DNA of 64,000 nt from CAILKP01 sp038231815. GTDB taxonomy: Bacteria > Planctomycetota > Phycisphaerae > Phycisphaerales > UBA1924. Position 1 is the first letter of the stretch, and each line of letters starts with the position of its first letter. Of the stretch, positions 36,412 through 43,400 are shown piece by piece. Both the position numbers and the translations under genes were made by a program. Location: positions 1 through 64,000 of the forward strand of contig JBBRKQ010000002.1 of assembly GCA_038231815.1 (NCBI GenBank), given 5' to 3'. The notes beneath the pieces were generated by a model. It saw nothing but the letters and a program-made list of their open reading frames with translations, was not told the origin of the DNA and did no database searches.

Positions 36412-38664
36412 GGGGCGGTGGTTGGATCGTTTGCGGCAAGCCCCAGCACGGTGGCCCGTCGCGGGACGATGACGCTTACGGCCTCGGGCGTGACTGACAG
36501 CGACGGCGCCGTGGTTCGCGTGGAGTTCTACCGCGATGCCAACGGGAACGGCACACTTGAGGTCGGCACCGACACGCTGCTGGGCAGCGACACCACTGCC
36601 ACCGCAGGCGCATACACCCTTGCTGTGAATACGACAACGTACGCGGCCGGAACCAATACGTTCTTTGCCCGAGCGGTTGACAACCTAGCACTTGCTGGCA
36701 CTGCGACGATGGACACCGCCACGGTGAGCAACCTTGTGCCCACAATCACCGCGGTGACACGCTCCATCGACCCAGTTGTCAATCTGGGTGACACCATCAC
36801 GCTCACGGCTACCGGGGCTGCCGATGTTGACGGCACAATTGCCAGGGTTGAGTTCTACCGTGATGCAGATGGCAACGGCGTGTTCAATGCCGATACCGAC
36901 ACACTGATTGGCCAGGACACCAGCGCTGTAGGCGGCTACACGCTGACGGTGTCAACACAGGACTTTGCAACTGGCACGAACCGCTACTTTGCCCGTGCGA
37001 TTGATAATGATGGAACCGCAAGCCCGGCCGTGACGGTCACCGGTCGTATCAACGCGACACCAACGTTTACGACCTTCAGCTCTTCGGTTGGCACCGTGGT
37101 GCGTAAGACAGCCTTTACACTCTCCGCCTCAGGGGCGGTTGATACCGACGGCACAATTGCCCGCATCGAGTTCTACCGTGACAGCAACGCAAACGGCACA
37201 TTTGATGCTGGAGTCGATGCGCTGCTGGGCAGCGACACGGTCGCTACAGCAGGAGCATACACCCTGTCAGTGGCTACCACGGCATTCAATGCCGGCAACA
37301 ATCGGTTCTTCGCCCGCACGGTTGACAACAACGGCTCATTCAGCGCGGCCCGTACCACCACGGTCACAGTAACAAACATCGCACCGACGATCACGGCGGT
37401 CACACGCTCGATCGACCCGGTGGTGAACCTGGGTGACAACATCACGCTTACGGCCACAGGCGCTGCGGATGCGGACGGAACTGTCGGCCGAGTTGAGTTC
37501 TACCGCGACAGCGACGGCAACGGTGCGTTTGATGCGAGCATCGATACTTATCTTGGTCAGGACAACAGCTCGGTTGGCGGGTACACCCTGCTGCTCTCCA
37601 CTGAATCCTTTAGCGTGGGCACCAACAGGTACTTCGCACGCACCGTTGACAGCGATGGTGCGACCAGCTCTGCGGTGACGGTAACCGGACGTATCAACGC
37701 TGCCCCGACATACTCCACCTTCACCACCTCGGTATCAACCATCAACCGTCGCTCAACGTTCACGCTCTCCGCCTCCGGTGCTGCGGATCCTGACGGCACG
37801 ATCAGTAAGGTTGAGTTCTTCCGCGACAGCAACGGCAACGGCGTGTTTGATGATGGCTCCGACACGCTGCTGGGCAGCGATACCGCCGCGACTGCTGGTA
37901 CGTACACCTTTGTGGTAAACACCACTTCCTTTACCACCGGCACCAATACTTTCTTTGCCCGGGCTGTTGACAACAACACCGCCAGCAGCGCCACCCGCAC
38001 CGTGACGGTGACAGTGAACAATCTGGCGCCCACGATCACATCAACAACCGCTTCTACGCCGCGGGTGCTGCAGCTTGGTAACAACATCACCTTCACCGCC
38101 GTTGGTGTGGCCGACCTTGACTCAACGATCGCGGCGGTCCGGTTCTACCGTGATGCCGATGGCGACAACGTGCTGAACACAGCCGTCGACACACTGCTCG
38201 GCAGTGATTCGGTCGCCACCGGTGGCTACACCCTCACGATGGCAACCTCAGGCTTTACAGTTGGCACCAATCGGGTCTTCACGCAAGTCACCGACAGCGA
38301 CGGCGGCACCAGCGCGGTGGTAAGCACCACCGTCATCGTCAACGCAGCGCCCACGCTGGCAGGCATGACGGTGAACCCCTCACCCATCTCGCGGACGGCC
38401 AACTACACGCTCACAGCGACAACCCCCGTTGACAGCGATGGCACCATCACCCGCATCGAGTTCTATCGCGACCGCGGCGTGCTGGGAACGTTCGAGTCAA
38501 CCGTTGATCTGCTGATGGGTGCGGCGACGCTAACGGGAGGCGTCTGGCGCCTCACGCTCGCCGGATCGGGGCTGGTGGCGGGCAGCCACACCTTCTTCGC
38601 CCGGGCACAGGACAACAACGGCAGTTGGAGCAACGTGGTCACCATCACCGTGGTTGCGGCGTAA
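25849..38664 (+). CDS. Giant cadherin-like/Ig-like repeat protein (3' part of the DUF4347 gene)
   Basis: An uninterrupted frame of 4271 codons. It has no start of its own: GTG at 25849 lies inside repeat 1 and has no ribosome site or signal peptide. The protein is 27 and a fraction tandem 129-residue units, each running NDAPTIxGxxxGQTVND… PFxGVTIxDxDPSTTLSISV… GVYTFTG… ETSTFTISxDDG, followed by seven ~107-residue Ig-like units with DGTIxRVEFYRDxNGNGxFD. These are surface-adhesin-type modules. The protein ends at TVVAA with no dockerin, PEP-CTERM or RTX end. Repairing one stop and one base would join it to the DUF4347 head. It may be a pseudogene, an assembly artefact, or expressed by recoding. 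Confidence 0.85.
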   Translation: MNTAATETTTFTISADNGVDAATTDSGTTVISTAVNEPSTISGAVAGQAVNDNATITPFSGVTIADPDTAAQMLSITVSLDTAAKGAFGAASLTASGFADAGGGVYTFSGTAADCTTAIGQLVFVPAANRVAIGQTETTTFTISVSDGATPATNNSGTTVVSTSINTAPTIGGASAGQTVTDKTTVAPFTGLTITDPDPTQRLTVTVTLDVAAKGTFSAASLAASGFTSTGGGVYTFAGTGAQATTAIRQLVFVPAANRVAVAATETTTFTVSASDGVAAAATNSATTVVSTSINDAPTIAGTVASQAVNDKATITPFSGVTIADVDPSTTVTVSVTIDTAAKGVFTSASLTASGFADATGGVYTFTGTPAAATAAIRALVFDPTENRVAVGTTETSTFTISVDDTVAAAVTNSTTTAVSTSINDVPTFTGTVTGQTVDDNATINPFSGVTIGDLDPSTTLSISVTLDSAAKGVFTGASLTASGFVNAGGGVYTFTGTPAAATTAIQALVFNPTNDRVAVGATEQSFFTLSADDGEGTSGTDTASSVVSTSINDAPTIGGASVGQAVDDNATINPFSGVTIGDLDPSTSLSISVTIDNAAKGVFTTASLTASGFVDATGGVYTFTGTPAAAQAAIRALVFNPTDNRVAETATETSTFTISADDGIAAATTDNTTTVISTSVNDAPTIGGVVAGQTVNDTAALQPFSGVTIADADPSTTLSISVTIDAAAKGVFTSASLTASGFIDAGGGVYTFTGTPADATTAIRALSFDPTNNRVASAATETSTFTISADDGVAAAVTNSTTTVISTSINDAPTIGGAVAAQAVNDTGTLNPFSGITIGDADPSTTLTISVTIDAAAKGAFTAASLTASGFVGAGGGVYTFSGSPAAATTAIRALVFDPTENRVNPTLTETSTFTISADDSIAAAVTNNTTTVVSTSINDVPVITGTVAGQVVNDIATEMPFTAVTISDADINQSLAVSVTIDTPGKGAFTASSLTATGFVNAGGGVYTFTGTAAQATAAIRGLEFNPSDNQVASGTTETSTFTVEVDDSIASPVSNAVTTVVSTNVNDLPVISGTVSGQGVDDNATILPFTGVTINDVDPFTTLDVSVTIDTAAKGVFTSASLTASGFVDAGLGLYTFTGTPADATTAIRQLVFAPTANRVAVGSTETSTFTVFASDGADEPPDDINTTVISTSINDAPTIGGAVAGQTVNDTATRSPFNGVTINDIDPSTTLSVSVTIDDAAKGIFTAASLTASGFVDATGGVYTFTGTPAAAQAAIRALVFNPTDDRVASGVTETSTFTISIDDGIAAAATNNTTTVVSTNVNDAPMIGGASAGQTVNDTATINPFAGVTINDADPSTTLSISVTIDVDAKGVFTSASLTASGFVDATGGVYTFSGSPAAAQAAIRALVFNPTDNRVASGTSETSTFTISVDDGVAAAVTNNTTTVVTTNVNDAPTIGGTSAGQTVNDTSTISPFASITIGDADPSTTLSVSVTIDTAATGVFTSASLTASGFVSAGGGVYTFSGSPAAAQAAIRALVFDPTDNRVASGTTETSTFTVSIDDGVATAVTDSVTTVVSTNVNDAPTISGAVASQTVDDNATLAPFAGITIGDVDPGTSLSISVTIDDAAYGVFTSASLTASGFVDAGSGVYTFTGSAAAATTAIRALVFNPADNRVASGATETSTFTISVDDGVAAATTDSATTVISTNANDAPTITGATAGQTVNDITTMSPFTGVTIGDVDPGTSLSISVTIDSAAKGVFTNASLAASGFVDAGGGVYTFTGSASAATTAIRALVYDPSDNRVASGATETSTFTISVDDAVAAATTNSTTTVISTNVNDAPVIGGTVAGQTVSDNATVSPFTGVTITDADPNQSQTVTVTLDDAANGVFTAASLTATGFVSAGGGVYTFTGTAAAAQAAIRGLVFDPTNDRGTVGSTETTTFTISVDDGVATATTDNTTTAISTSINDAPTITGATAGQTVNDTATIQPFAGITIGDADPGTTLSISVTVDNTAKGVFTAGSLTASGFVDAGGGVYTFTGTAADATTAIRALIFNPTDNRVPTQTTETTTFTVSADDGLAAATVSSVTTVVSTNVNDAPTLGGASAGQTVNDNATVSPFTGVTFGDVDPSTTLTVSVTLDAAGKGVFTSASLSASGFSSAGGGVYTFSGSPAAAQAAVRALVFAPTANRVNPTLTETTTFTLSIDDGFATAVTDSTTTVTSTSINDAPTITGVVGSQAVNDNATRLPFAGVTLGDADSAQTLSISVSIDDSAKGGFTSASLTASGFVSAGGGAYTFTGTAAAATAAIRALVFAPTNNRIAPGTVEISTFTISVDDSMAAAATNSSTTVVTISINNAPTVTGAAASQAVNDNATVSPFTGLTISDVDNPAQLQTVTITLSAAANGTFTAGSLTASGFIAAGGGVYTLEATATDATAAIRQLVFQPTTNRVNPGSTETTTFSIAVNDGFATVTNTGNSVISTPVNDPTTITGTTSAQPVNDNATVTPFAGVTIGDADTNQSLTVTVTLSAAANGAFSSGSLTSSGFTNSGGGVYTFTGTAAAATAAIRALVFVPTANRLAPADTETTTFAISASDGLVAATTDNTTTVITTSVNDAPTVTGAVAGQTVNDNATRTPFTGVTLGDVDTGTTLSVSVTLDDATKGVFTSASLTASGFVSVGSGVYTFTGSPAAATTAIRALVFDPTDNRSAASLSETSTFTISVNDAIAPAVTNSTTTVVSLGVNDAPTIAGASSGQTVNDTATISPFAGVTLGDVDPGTTLSISVTIDSPAKGAFTAGSLSTSGFVSSGGGVYTFTGTAAAATTAIQALVFAPTANRVAVGGTETTTFTVSASDGIAAATVSSATTVVSTSVNDAPTITGTTSGQAINDTATVSPFAGVTISDIDPGTTLSVSVTIDNASKGVFTPASLTASGFVSAGGGIYTFTGTAAAATTAIRALVFNPADNRVAAGATETSTFTVSASDGVAAAVLDTGTTVVSTNVNDAPTITGAVGSQAVNDNATRSPFAGVTLGDVDPSTTLVVIVTIDSVAKGGFSAGSLTSSGFVNAGGGVYTFTGTAAAATTAIRALVFAPTANRVNPGLTETSTFTVSVSDGIASPVTNIATTVVSTSINDAPTVLGAVAGQTVNDNATGLPFAGVTIEDADTAQSLSVSVTLDSNAKGAFTPASLTASGFVAAGGGVYTFTGTAAAATTAIRALVFAPTANRVSVGSTETTTFTIGINDGASGVASNATTTVVSTSVNDAPTVTGAIAGQAVNDNATVAPFTTVVFGDVDADAQLTVTITLDNSAKGVFTPASLTASGFASSGAGVYTFTGTPAAAQAATRALVFAPANNRVGPAQTETTVFTISADDGFAAPTSNPTTTVISTGVNDAPMISGTIAAQTMVETATRAPFAEVTIADSDTSSSLSISVSLDAAGKGAFTPASLTASGFVAAGGGVYTFTGTAAAATTAIQALVFAPASNRVGIGFTETTTFTITASDGVAAPATDSATTVAVLSVNDGAVVGSFAASPSTVARRGTMTLTASGVTDSDGAVVRVEFYRDANGNGTLEVGTDTLLGSDTTATAGAYTLAVNTTTYAAGTNTFFARAVDNLALAGTATMDTATVSNLVPTITAVTRSIDPVVNLGDTITLTATGAADVDGTIARVEFYRDADGNGVFNADTDTLIGQDTSAVGGYTLTVSTQDFATGTNRYFARAIDNDGTASPAVTVTGRINATPTFTTFSSSVGTVVRKTAFTLSASGAVDTDGTIARIEFYRDSNANGTFDAGVDALLGSDTVATAGAYTLSVATTAFNAGNNRFFARTVDNNGSFSAARTTTVTVTNIAPTITAVTRSIDPVVNLGDNITLTATGAADADGTVGRVEFYRDSDGNGAFDASIDTYLGQDNSSVGGYTLLLSTESFSVGTNRYFARTVDSDGATSSAVTVTGRINAAPTYSTFTTSVSTINRRSTFTLSASGAADPDGTISKVEFFRDSNGNGVFDDGSDTLLGSDTAATAGTYTFVVNTTSFTTGTNTFFARAVDNNTASSATRTVTVTVNNLAPTITSTTASTPRVLQLGNNITFTAVGVADLDSTIAAVRFYRDADGDNVLNTAVDTLLGSDSVATGGYTLTMATSGFTVGTNRVFTQVTDSDGGTSAVVSTTVIVNAAPTLAGMTVNPSPISRTANYTLTATTPVDSDGTITRIEFYRDRGVLGTFESTVDLLMGAATLTGGVWRLTLAGSGLVAGSHTFFARAQDNNGSWSNVVTITVVAA
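36412..38661 (+). repeat. Seven Ig-like units in alternating A/B order
   Basis: Seven units of about 107 residues follow the first array. Units 1, 3, 5 and 7 start with a pattern like FxxSxSTVxRRxTxTLSASG; units 2, 4 and 6 start ITAVTRSIDPVVNLGD (unit 6 diverged). All share DGTIxRVEFYRD with an acidic DxNGNGxFD loop, which could bind calcium, and a FFARAVDN end. The order A-B-A-B-A-B-A implies that pairs were duplicated. Confidence 0.8.
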
Positions 38665-39036
38665 TGCACGCCGCCGCCTCGGTTGCGGCTTGATAAATTG
38701 CAGCGAGTAACGGCGGTCATTTGAGTGCTAGCGCGGCGTATCGATACACCGCACAAGCATTCAATGCCCGCCGTTTTTTTAACTCGGAGGGGACACGGTA
38801 TTTATAAACAATCGATGCATATGTTCCGCGAATGCCTTCTGTTCCGGGTTTCGTAGGTATTGCTACCATCAACTCATCCGCGAGTGCGCCTCATGGCTCG
38901 CTGGTGGGTTACCCACCCGGATTGTCTCCGGCTGATGGCCGGGCTGGAGTGTGCAAACGACCACGTGAACTTACTCAGGTAGATGGTGGTGAAAACCGTT
39001 ATGCCGCGGCGACGTCGTGGCAAAGGAGGCTCGGAG
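38665..39036. other. Gene-free stretch after the giant gene
   Basis: No gene seen. It contains an imperfect palindrome at 38733-38752 (GCGGCGTATC-GATACACCGC, one C/A mismatch pair) and a run of seven T at about 38774-38780, close to a GCCCGCCG stretch. These may be regulatory or terminator elements for the flanking genes. Confidence 0.4.
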
Positions 39037-40197
39037 ATGAAACAAAGAATGCAACAGGGTGTACAGGCGCGGATAGCCGCAGGGCTGCTGGTGCTGGGCG
39101 GGTGGGTTACCGCGGCGAGCGGGCAAACGGAGTACCCGGAGCAGGAACCCAACGAAACGGCCGCGACGGCAACAGTCGTGAATCCGTTCATGGTTGGCGA
39201 CTCCATCACAGGCGCAACGCGTGGATCTGCCACCACCGGCACCAGTGAGTTGACTGCGGATTTTCTGGCCGTTTGGCTTTCACCCGGACCGGGAATCAAT
39301 CGGGTGGAGCTGACACTGACGCATCCGCAGGCCTCACAGATTGCCTGGTCAATCCGGGGCATTTCGCAGACGAACGGGGTCCTGTTTCCCACCCTTGCTA
39401 CGGAGGTGGTGCCAACGATCTTGGCAACCACAACAACCCGGACGGTTCGGGTGTACGTGAGCGGCGAAACTCCGGCCAAGCTGCTGATGCGGGTGACCGG
39501 GCGATCGGCAACGACGGCGCCGTACAGCATCACAATGACCTCATCACCTGTAACACCCCAGCAGATCGCAGGACTGTCACCGGGAACGATGACGTTTACA
39601 ACAGTTGGGCAGGGGCACTCCACCGATACGGAGCTGTGGCTGTTCGATTTAAATGGCTATCCGATTCCGGGGTGGGGCAACGATGACACAGCGCCGCCCC
39701 TGCTTGCCACACCACGATCAACCCTGACGCGAACGCTACCCGCCGGGCGGTATTTTTTGGCCCTCAGCGATTCAGACCTGATTGTTTCTGAACCAAACCC
39801 GAGCGACGATGGCAACCGGTCGCGTCCGGCAACGGAGAATCGCGGCATCATCATCGGCTCATCATCAGCGGTCAACGTGCCGCTCACGTTCAACCTCTCG
39901 GCACCCCCGCTGAGCATGCGGATCCCGGCCACCAAGGCTCTGGCCAACCAGGTGCTGTGGTACGAACTGCTGGTTGGAATAGCCAGCGGATGCAGCGTGG
40001 CCGATATCGCCGGCGGCGCCAACGGTGGCCCTGACGGCGTGCTTGATGGCGGCGATTTTATTGCCTTCATCAACGCCTTCGCCGGCGGAGAGTCGCTCGC
40101 CGACATCGTCAGCGGCAGCGGTGAGCCGCCGGGCGATGGTGTGGTAGATGGGAGCGATTTCATCGCGTTCATAAATGCCTTCGCGGCTGGTTGCTAG
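39037..40197 (+). CDS. Secreted GC-type dockerin-anchored protein
   Basis: A 386-residue exported protein. A signal peptide (RIAAGLLVLGGWVTAASGQ) is followed by EYPEQEPNETAATATVV, the usual start of a pre-peptidase C-terminal-like (PPC) beta domain, and a second such region (VGQGHSTDTELWLFD … LPAGRYFLALSDSD). The C-terminus has two dockerin-like repeats, DGVLDGGDFIAFINAFAGGE and DGVVDGSDFIAFINAFAAGC, ending in GC. Such ends are typical of Phycisphaerae-type planctomycetes. ATG at 39037 was chosen over the longer frame because AGGAGG lies seven nt upstream. No catalytic domain is visible. It may be a binding or structural protein on the cell surface. Confidence 0.85.
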   Translation: MKQRMQQGVQARIAAGLLVLGGWVTAASGQTEYPEQEPNETAATATVVNPFMVGDSITGATRGSATTGTSELTADFLAVWLSPGPGINRVELTLTHPQASQIAWSIRGISQTNGVLFPTLATEVVPTILATTTTRTVRVYVSGETPAKLLMRVTGRSATTAPYSITMTSSPVTPQQIAGLSPGTMTFTTVGQGHSTDTELWLFDLNGYPIPGWGNDDTAPPLLATPRSTLTRTLPAGRYFLALSDSDLIVSEPNPSDDGNRSRPATENRGIIIGSSSAVNVPLTFNLSAPPLSMRIPATKALANQVLWYELLVGIASGCSVADIAGGANGGPDGVLDGGDFIAFINAFAGGESLADIVSGSGEPPGDGVVDGSDFIAFINAFAAGC

Positions 40198-40373
40198 CGA
40201 GCGACCCCCGCCAGACACAACTGCAGCCCAACCAATCTGGGCCGAGCGTGGTTTTGGGTAGTCGCTTTGAACGGTGCTTATCGCTAGCCGGAGCCCCCGG
40301 GTACGCACCGAGCTGGTAAGAAACCGGCGAACCGCTTCTGTCGGCTCGGGACGGCTTCTACCATCGCCTGATC

Positions 40374-40446
40374 GCCTCGGTAGCTCAATGGATAGAGCGT
40401 TGGTCTTCGGAACCAAATGTTAGAGGTTCGACTCCTCTCCGGGGCA
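40374..40446 (+). tRNA. tRNA-Arg (anticodon TCG)
   Basis: A 73-nt cloverleaf. The acceptor stem GCCTCGG pairs with CCGGGGC; the D-arm is GCTCAATGGATAGAGC; the anticodon arm is TTGGT-CTTCGGA-ACCAA with TCG at 34-36; the T-arm is AGAGG-TTCGACT-CCTCT; the discriminator is A. CCA is not encoded. It reads CGA and, by wobble, CGG codons. The hrpA gene starts 17 nt downstream. Confidence 0.97.
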
Positions 40447-40453
40447 TTGGATG

Positions 40454-40477
40454 AAATGGCCAAATGGCCAAATGGCT
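40454..40477 (+). repeat. 8-bp tandem repeat at the hrpA start
   Basis: AAATGGCC occurs three times in tandem (the last ends in T). Each unit carries an ATG, at 40456, 40464 and 40472, in three different frames. Only the middle one opens the long hrpA frame; the others stop after a few codons. Confidence 0.7.
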
Positions 40478-43400
40478 AAATCAAGGCAGGGAGCCAAATG
40501 CACATGAACAGGGCTGGCGACCGATTGTGCGCCAACCATCTCCCCCTGTGAATGACCTGCTTCCCATCATGCACCGCAAGGCTGAGATCCTTGCCGCGTT
40601 AGCTTCGCGGCAGGTTCTTGTGCTTTGCGGCGCGACTGGCTCGGGCAAAACCACGCAGCTCCCGCAGATGTGCCTTGAAGCAGGACGGGGGCTGGGCGGG
40701 CCAAACGGAAAGCTGATCGGCCACACCCAGCCACGCCGGCTGGCGGCTCGGTCCGTCGCGGCGAGAATCGCTGAGGAATTGGGCCAGCGAATTGAAACCC
40801 CCGGCTGCATCGTTGGCTCAAAGGTGCGCTTTGCCGACACCACCAGCCGCACCACCCGCATCAAGCTGATGACCGACGGCATCTTGCTCGCCGAGATGCA
40901 GGGTGACCCGCTGCTGACCGCGTACGACACGATCATCATCGATGAAGCGCACGAGCGGACGCTGAATATTGACTTTCTGCTTGGCTATCTCAAGCGGATC
41001 CTGCCCCGCCGAAAAGACCTGAAAGTAATTGTCACTTCCGCGACGATTGACCCGACGCGGTTTGCAGCGCTCTTCGGGCCGGAGGCAATTGCCAGCATCC
41101 AAATGAGCAGCGGCGCAGGGGCCGAACTGCCGCCCGTGCCGGTGATCGAAGTTTCCGGGCGCACGTTTCCGATTCAAACCCGTTACCGCCCCGTTCGCGG
41201 CGGCCGCGCGGGCAAGCCTGATGATGTTGACCAGGACGACATTGATCGCGCCATCGCCGATGCCGTCCGCGAGCTTGAAAACCCAGGATTCGGCCCCGAT
41301 GGCAAACCCTTTGACCGTGGCGACATTCTCGTATTCCTACCCGGTGAGAAAGAGATCCGCTCTGCGGCCGAGGCGGTGCAGCGGTTTGCCCGCGGCGGGC
41401 TTGAGGTGTTGCCGCTGTTCGCCAAACTCTCCGCGGCCCAGCAGGACCGGATTTTCAAGCCAACCGACGGCACGCGGCGGGTCATTCTGGCAACGAACAT
41501 TGCCGAAACATCACTGACGGTGCCGGGCATACGGCACGTCATTGACACGGGTGTGGCACGAATCAATCGGTATGACTATCGCACCAAGATCACCAAACTG
41601 ATGATCGAGCCAGTCAGTCAGGCCTCGGCCAATCAGCGGGCTGGCCGGTGCGGACGCGTGGCGCCCGGAGTGTGCATTCGCCTCTACGAGGAGGCGAACT
41701 TTGAGGCGAGGCCGGTCTACACCGATCCAGAGATTCGACGGGTATCGCTTGCATCCGCGATTTTGCGGTGCCAGTCTTTGGGCTTGGGCGCTATTGAGAA
41801 CTTTCCGTTTCTGGATGTGCCGGAAGACAAAGCGATTGTCGAGGCACGCGCCACACTCTTTGAATTGGGCGCTATTGACAGCGAGTTACCCAGCAGCCAA
41901 CTGACGCCAACCGGAGTATCACTGGCTCGATTACCGATCGACCCGCGGCCCGCGAAGATTCTGCTGCAAGCCAGTAAAGAAGGTTGCTTGCACGAGGCCT
42001 TGGTGCTGGTAGCAGCGCTCAGCAGCCAAGACCCGCGCGAGAGACCCGGTGCAACCGGTGGAGTGCAGGAAGCGGCCCATCTGGCGTTTGCCAACCCGGA
42101 AAGTGATTATCTCACACTGCTGAACTATTGGGATGCGATCCACCGCCGCGGTGTCGATGCCCGCGATGACGATGAGGGCGGCAGTGGCAGCAGCTCGCGC
42201 GGCCAATCACTCTTCGCCTTCTGCCGCGAGGCGTGCATGAGCTACAACCGCACGCGCGAGTGGATACAGACCTACCACCAGCTTGCCGACCTAGCCGAGG
42301 ATTTGAACCTGACGCAAAACCGCGAGCCTGCCAAGCCGGAGGCGATTCACCGCGCCATCATGGCGGGCACGCTCTCGGGCGTGCTGTGCCGAGATGATGT
42401 CAACAGCCAGGGCAACAACACCGTGTACCGTGGCATCCGTGGCCTGTTTGCTTCGATCCATCCCGGATCAGCGATGTTCAAGAAGAACCCGAAGTGGCTG
42501 CTGTCCGGCGAGATCGTCCAGACCACCAAAATCTACGCGCGATCGTGCTGCATGATCAAGCCGGAGTGGCTCAGTGAACTGGCAGCGCACCTGATCGAGC
42601 GTGTCAGCAGTGATGAGCACTTTGATGCCGCCACCGGCGAGGTGATGACATACGTTCGCGAAACCTTCGCGGGCGTGCCCATCCGTCCACGGGCCCTGAT
42701 GCGCCTGGATGCGGTGGAAACAAAGACCTCCCGCGCCAGGGCTCGTGAATTGTTCATCGCTGAAGGACTCGCCAGCGGTCGGTACCACGGCGGGCAGGTG
42801 CTCATCGCAGCAGCAGCCACACCCCCCACTGCAATTGGTGCCGCAGGCGAAACCGCTTCCGATACTGAACAACCAGACCTCGCCCTGCCGAGCACCACAG
42901 CCACAACACCAGCGGCCACTCCCACGCCCCCGTGGCTTGCCCACAACCACCGGATGCTCAACCGCGCCACCATCGCCGAAGCGCGGCTACGCCGACGCGA
43001 TGTGCTGGTGCCCGCCGCGACCCGAGTGGCCAAATTTGAAAGTGCATTGCCGGTAACCGTGACCGGGCACAGCACGCTCACGGCATGGCTGGCCAGCGGC
43101 GGCACTGAAGCAGCCAAATCTCGCGAAGCGTCGCTGCTGCTTGATGAGTCACAGGTGCTGCGGCCGGATGCCGCAGTCGCCGGTGATGCAGCGCAGTTTC
43201 CTGATGAGCTGCTGCTGACGACGCCAAGCGGACAAAGCTTTACCGCGACACTCGAGTACGCGTTTGCGCCCGGCAAAGATGAAGATGGCCTGACGCTGGT
43301 GCTGCCACTGCTGGCGCTGCCGCTGGTGCAGCCTGCCCGCGGCCAGTGGTTGGTGGGCGGAATGCTGCCCATGAAAGTGGCCGCTATTTTGAAGCAGGTG

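Noticed and set aside
25830..36449. Long minus-strand open frames (up to ~509 codons) throughout the repeat array, with repeating PVKVYTPPPA-type peptides
   Set aside because: They are shadows of the plus-strand repeats: composition keeps one antisense frame open in every unit. They lack ribosome sites, break irregularly and match no family, while the plus strand has clear domain motifs.
25574..38661. CRISPR-like or satellite interpretation of the periodic array
   Set aside because: The period of 387 bp is a multiple of three, units are coding and diverged, and there are no short identical repeats with spacers.
38874..39623. Minus-strand ORF of 249 codons opposite the first GC-dockerin gene
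   Set aside because: No domain; the plus-strand gene has AGGAGG, a signal peptide and a dockerin.
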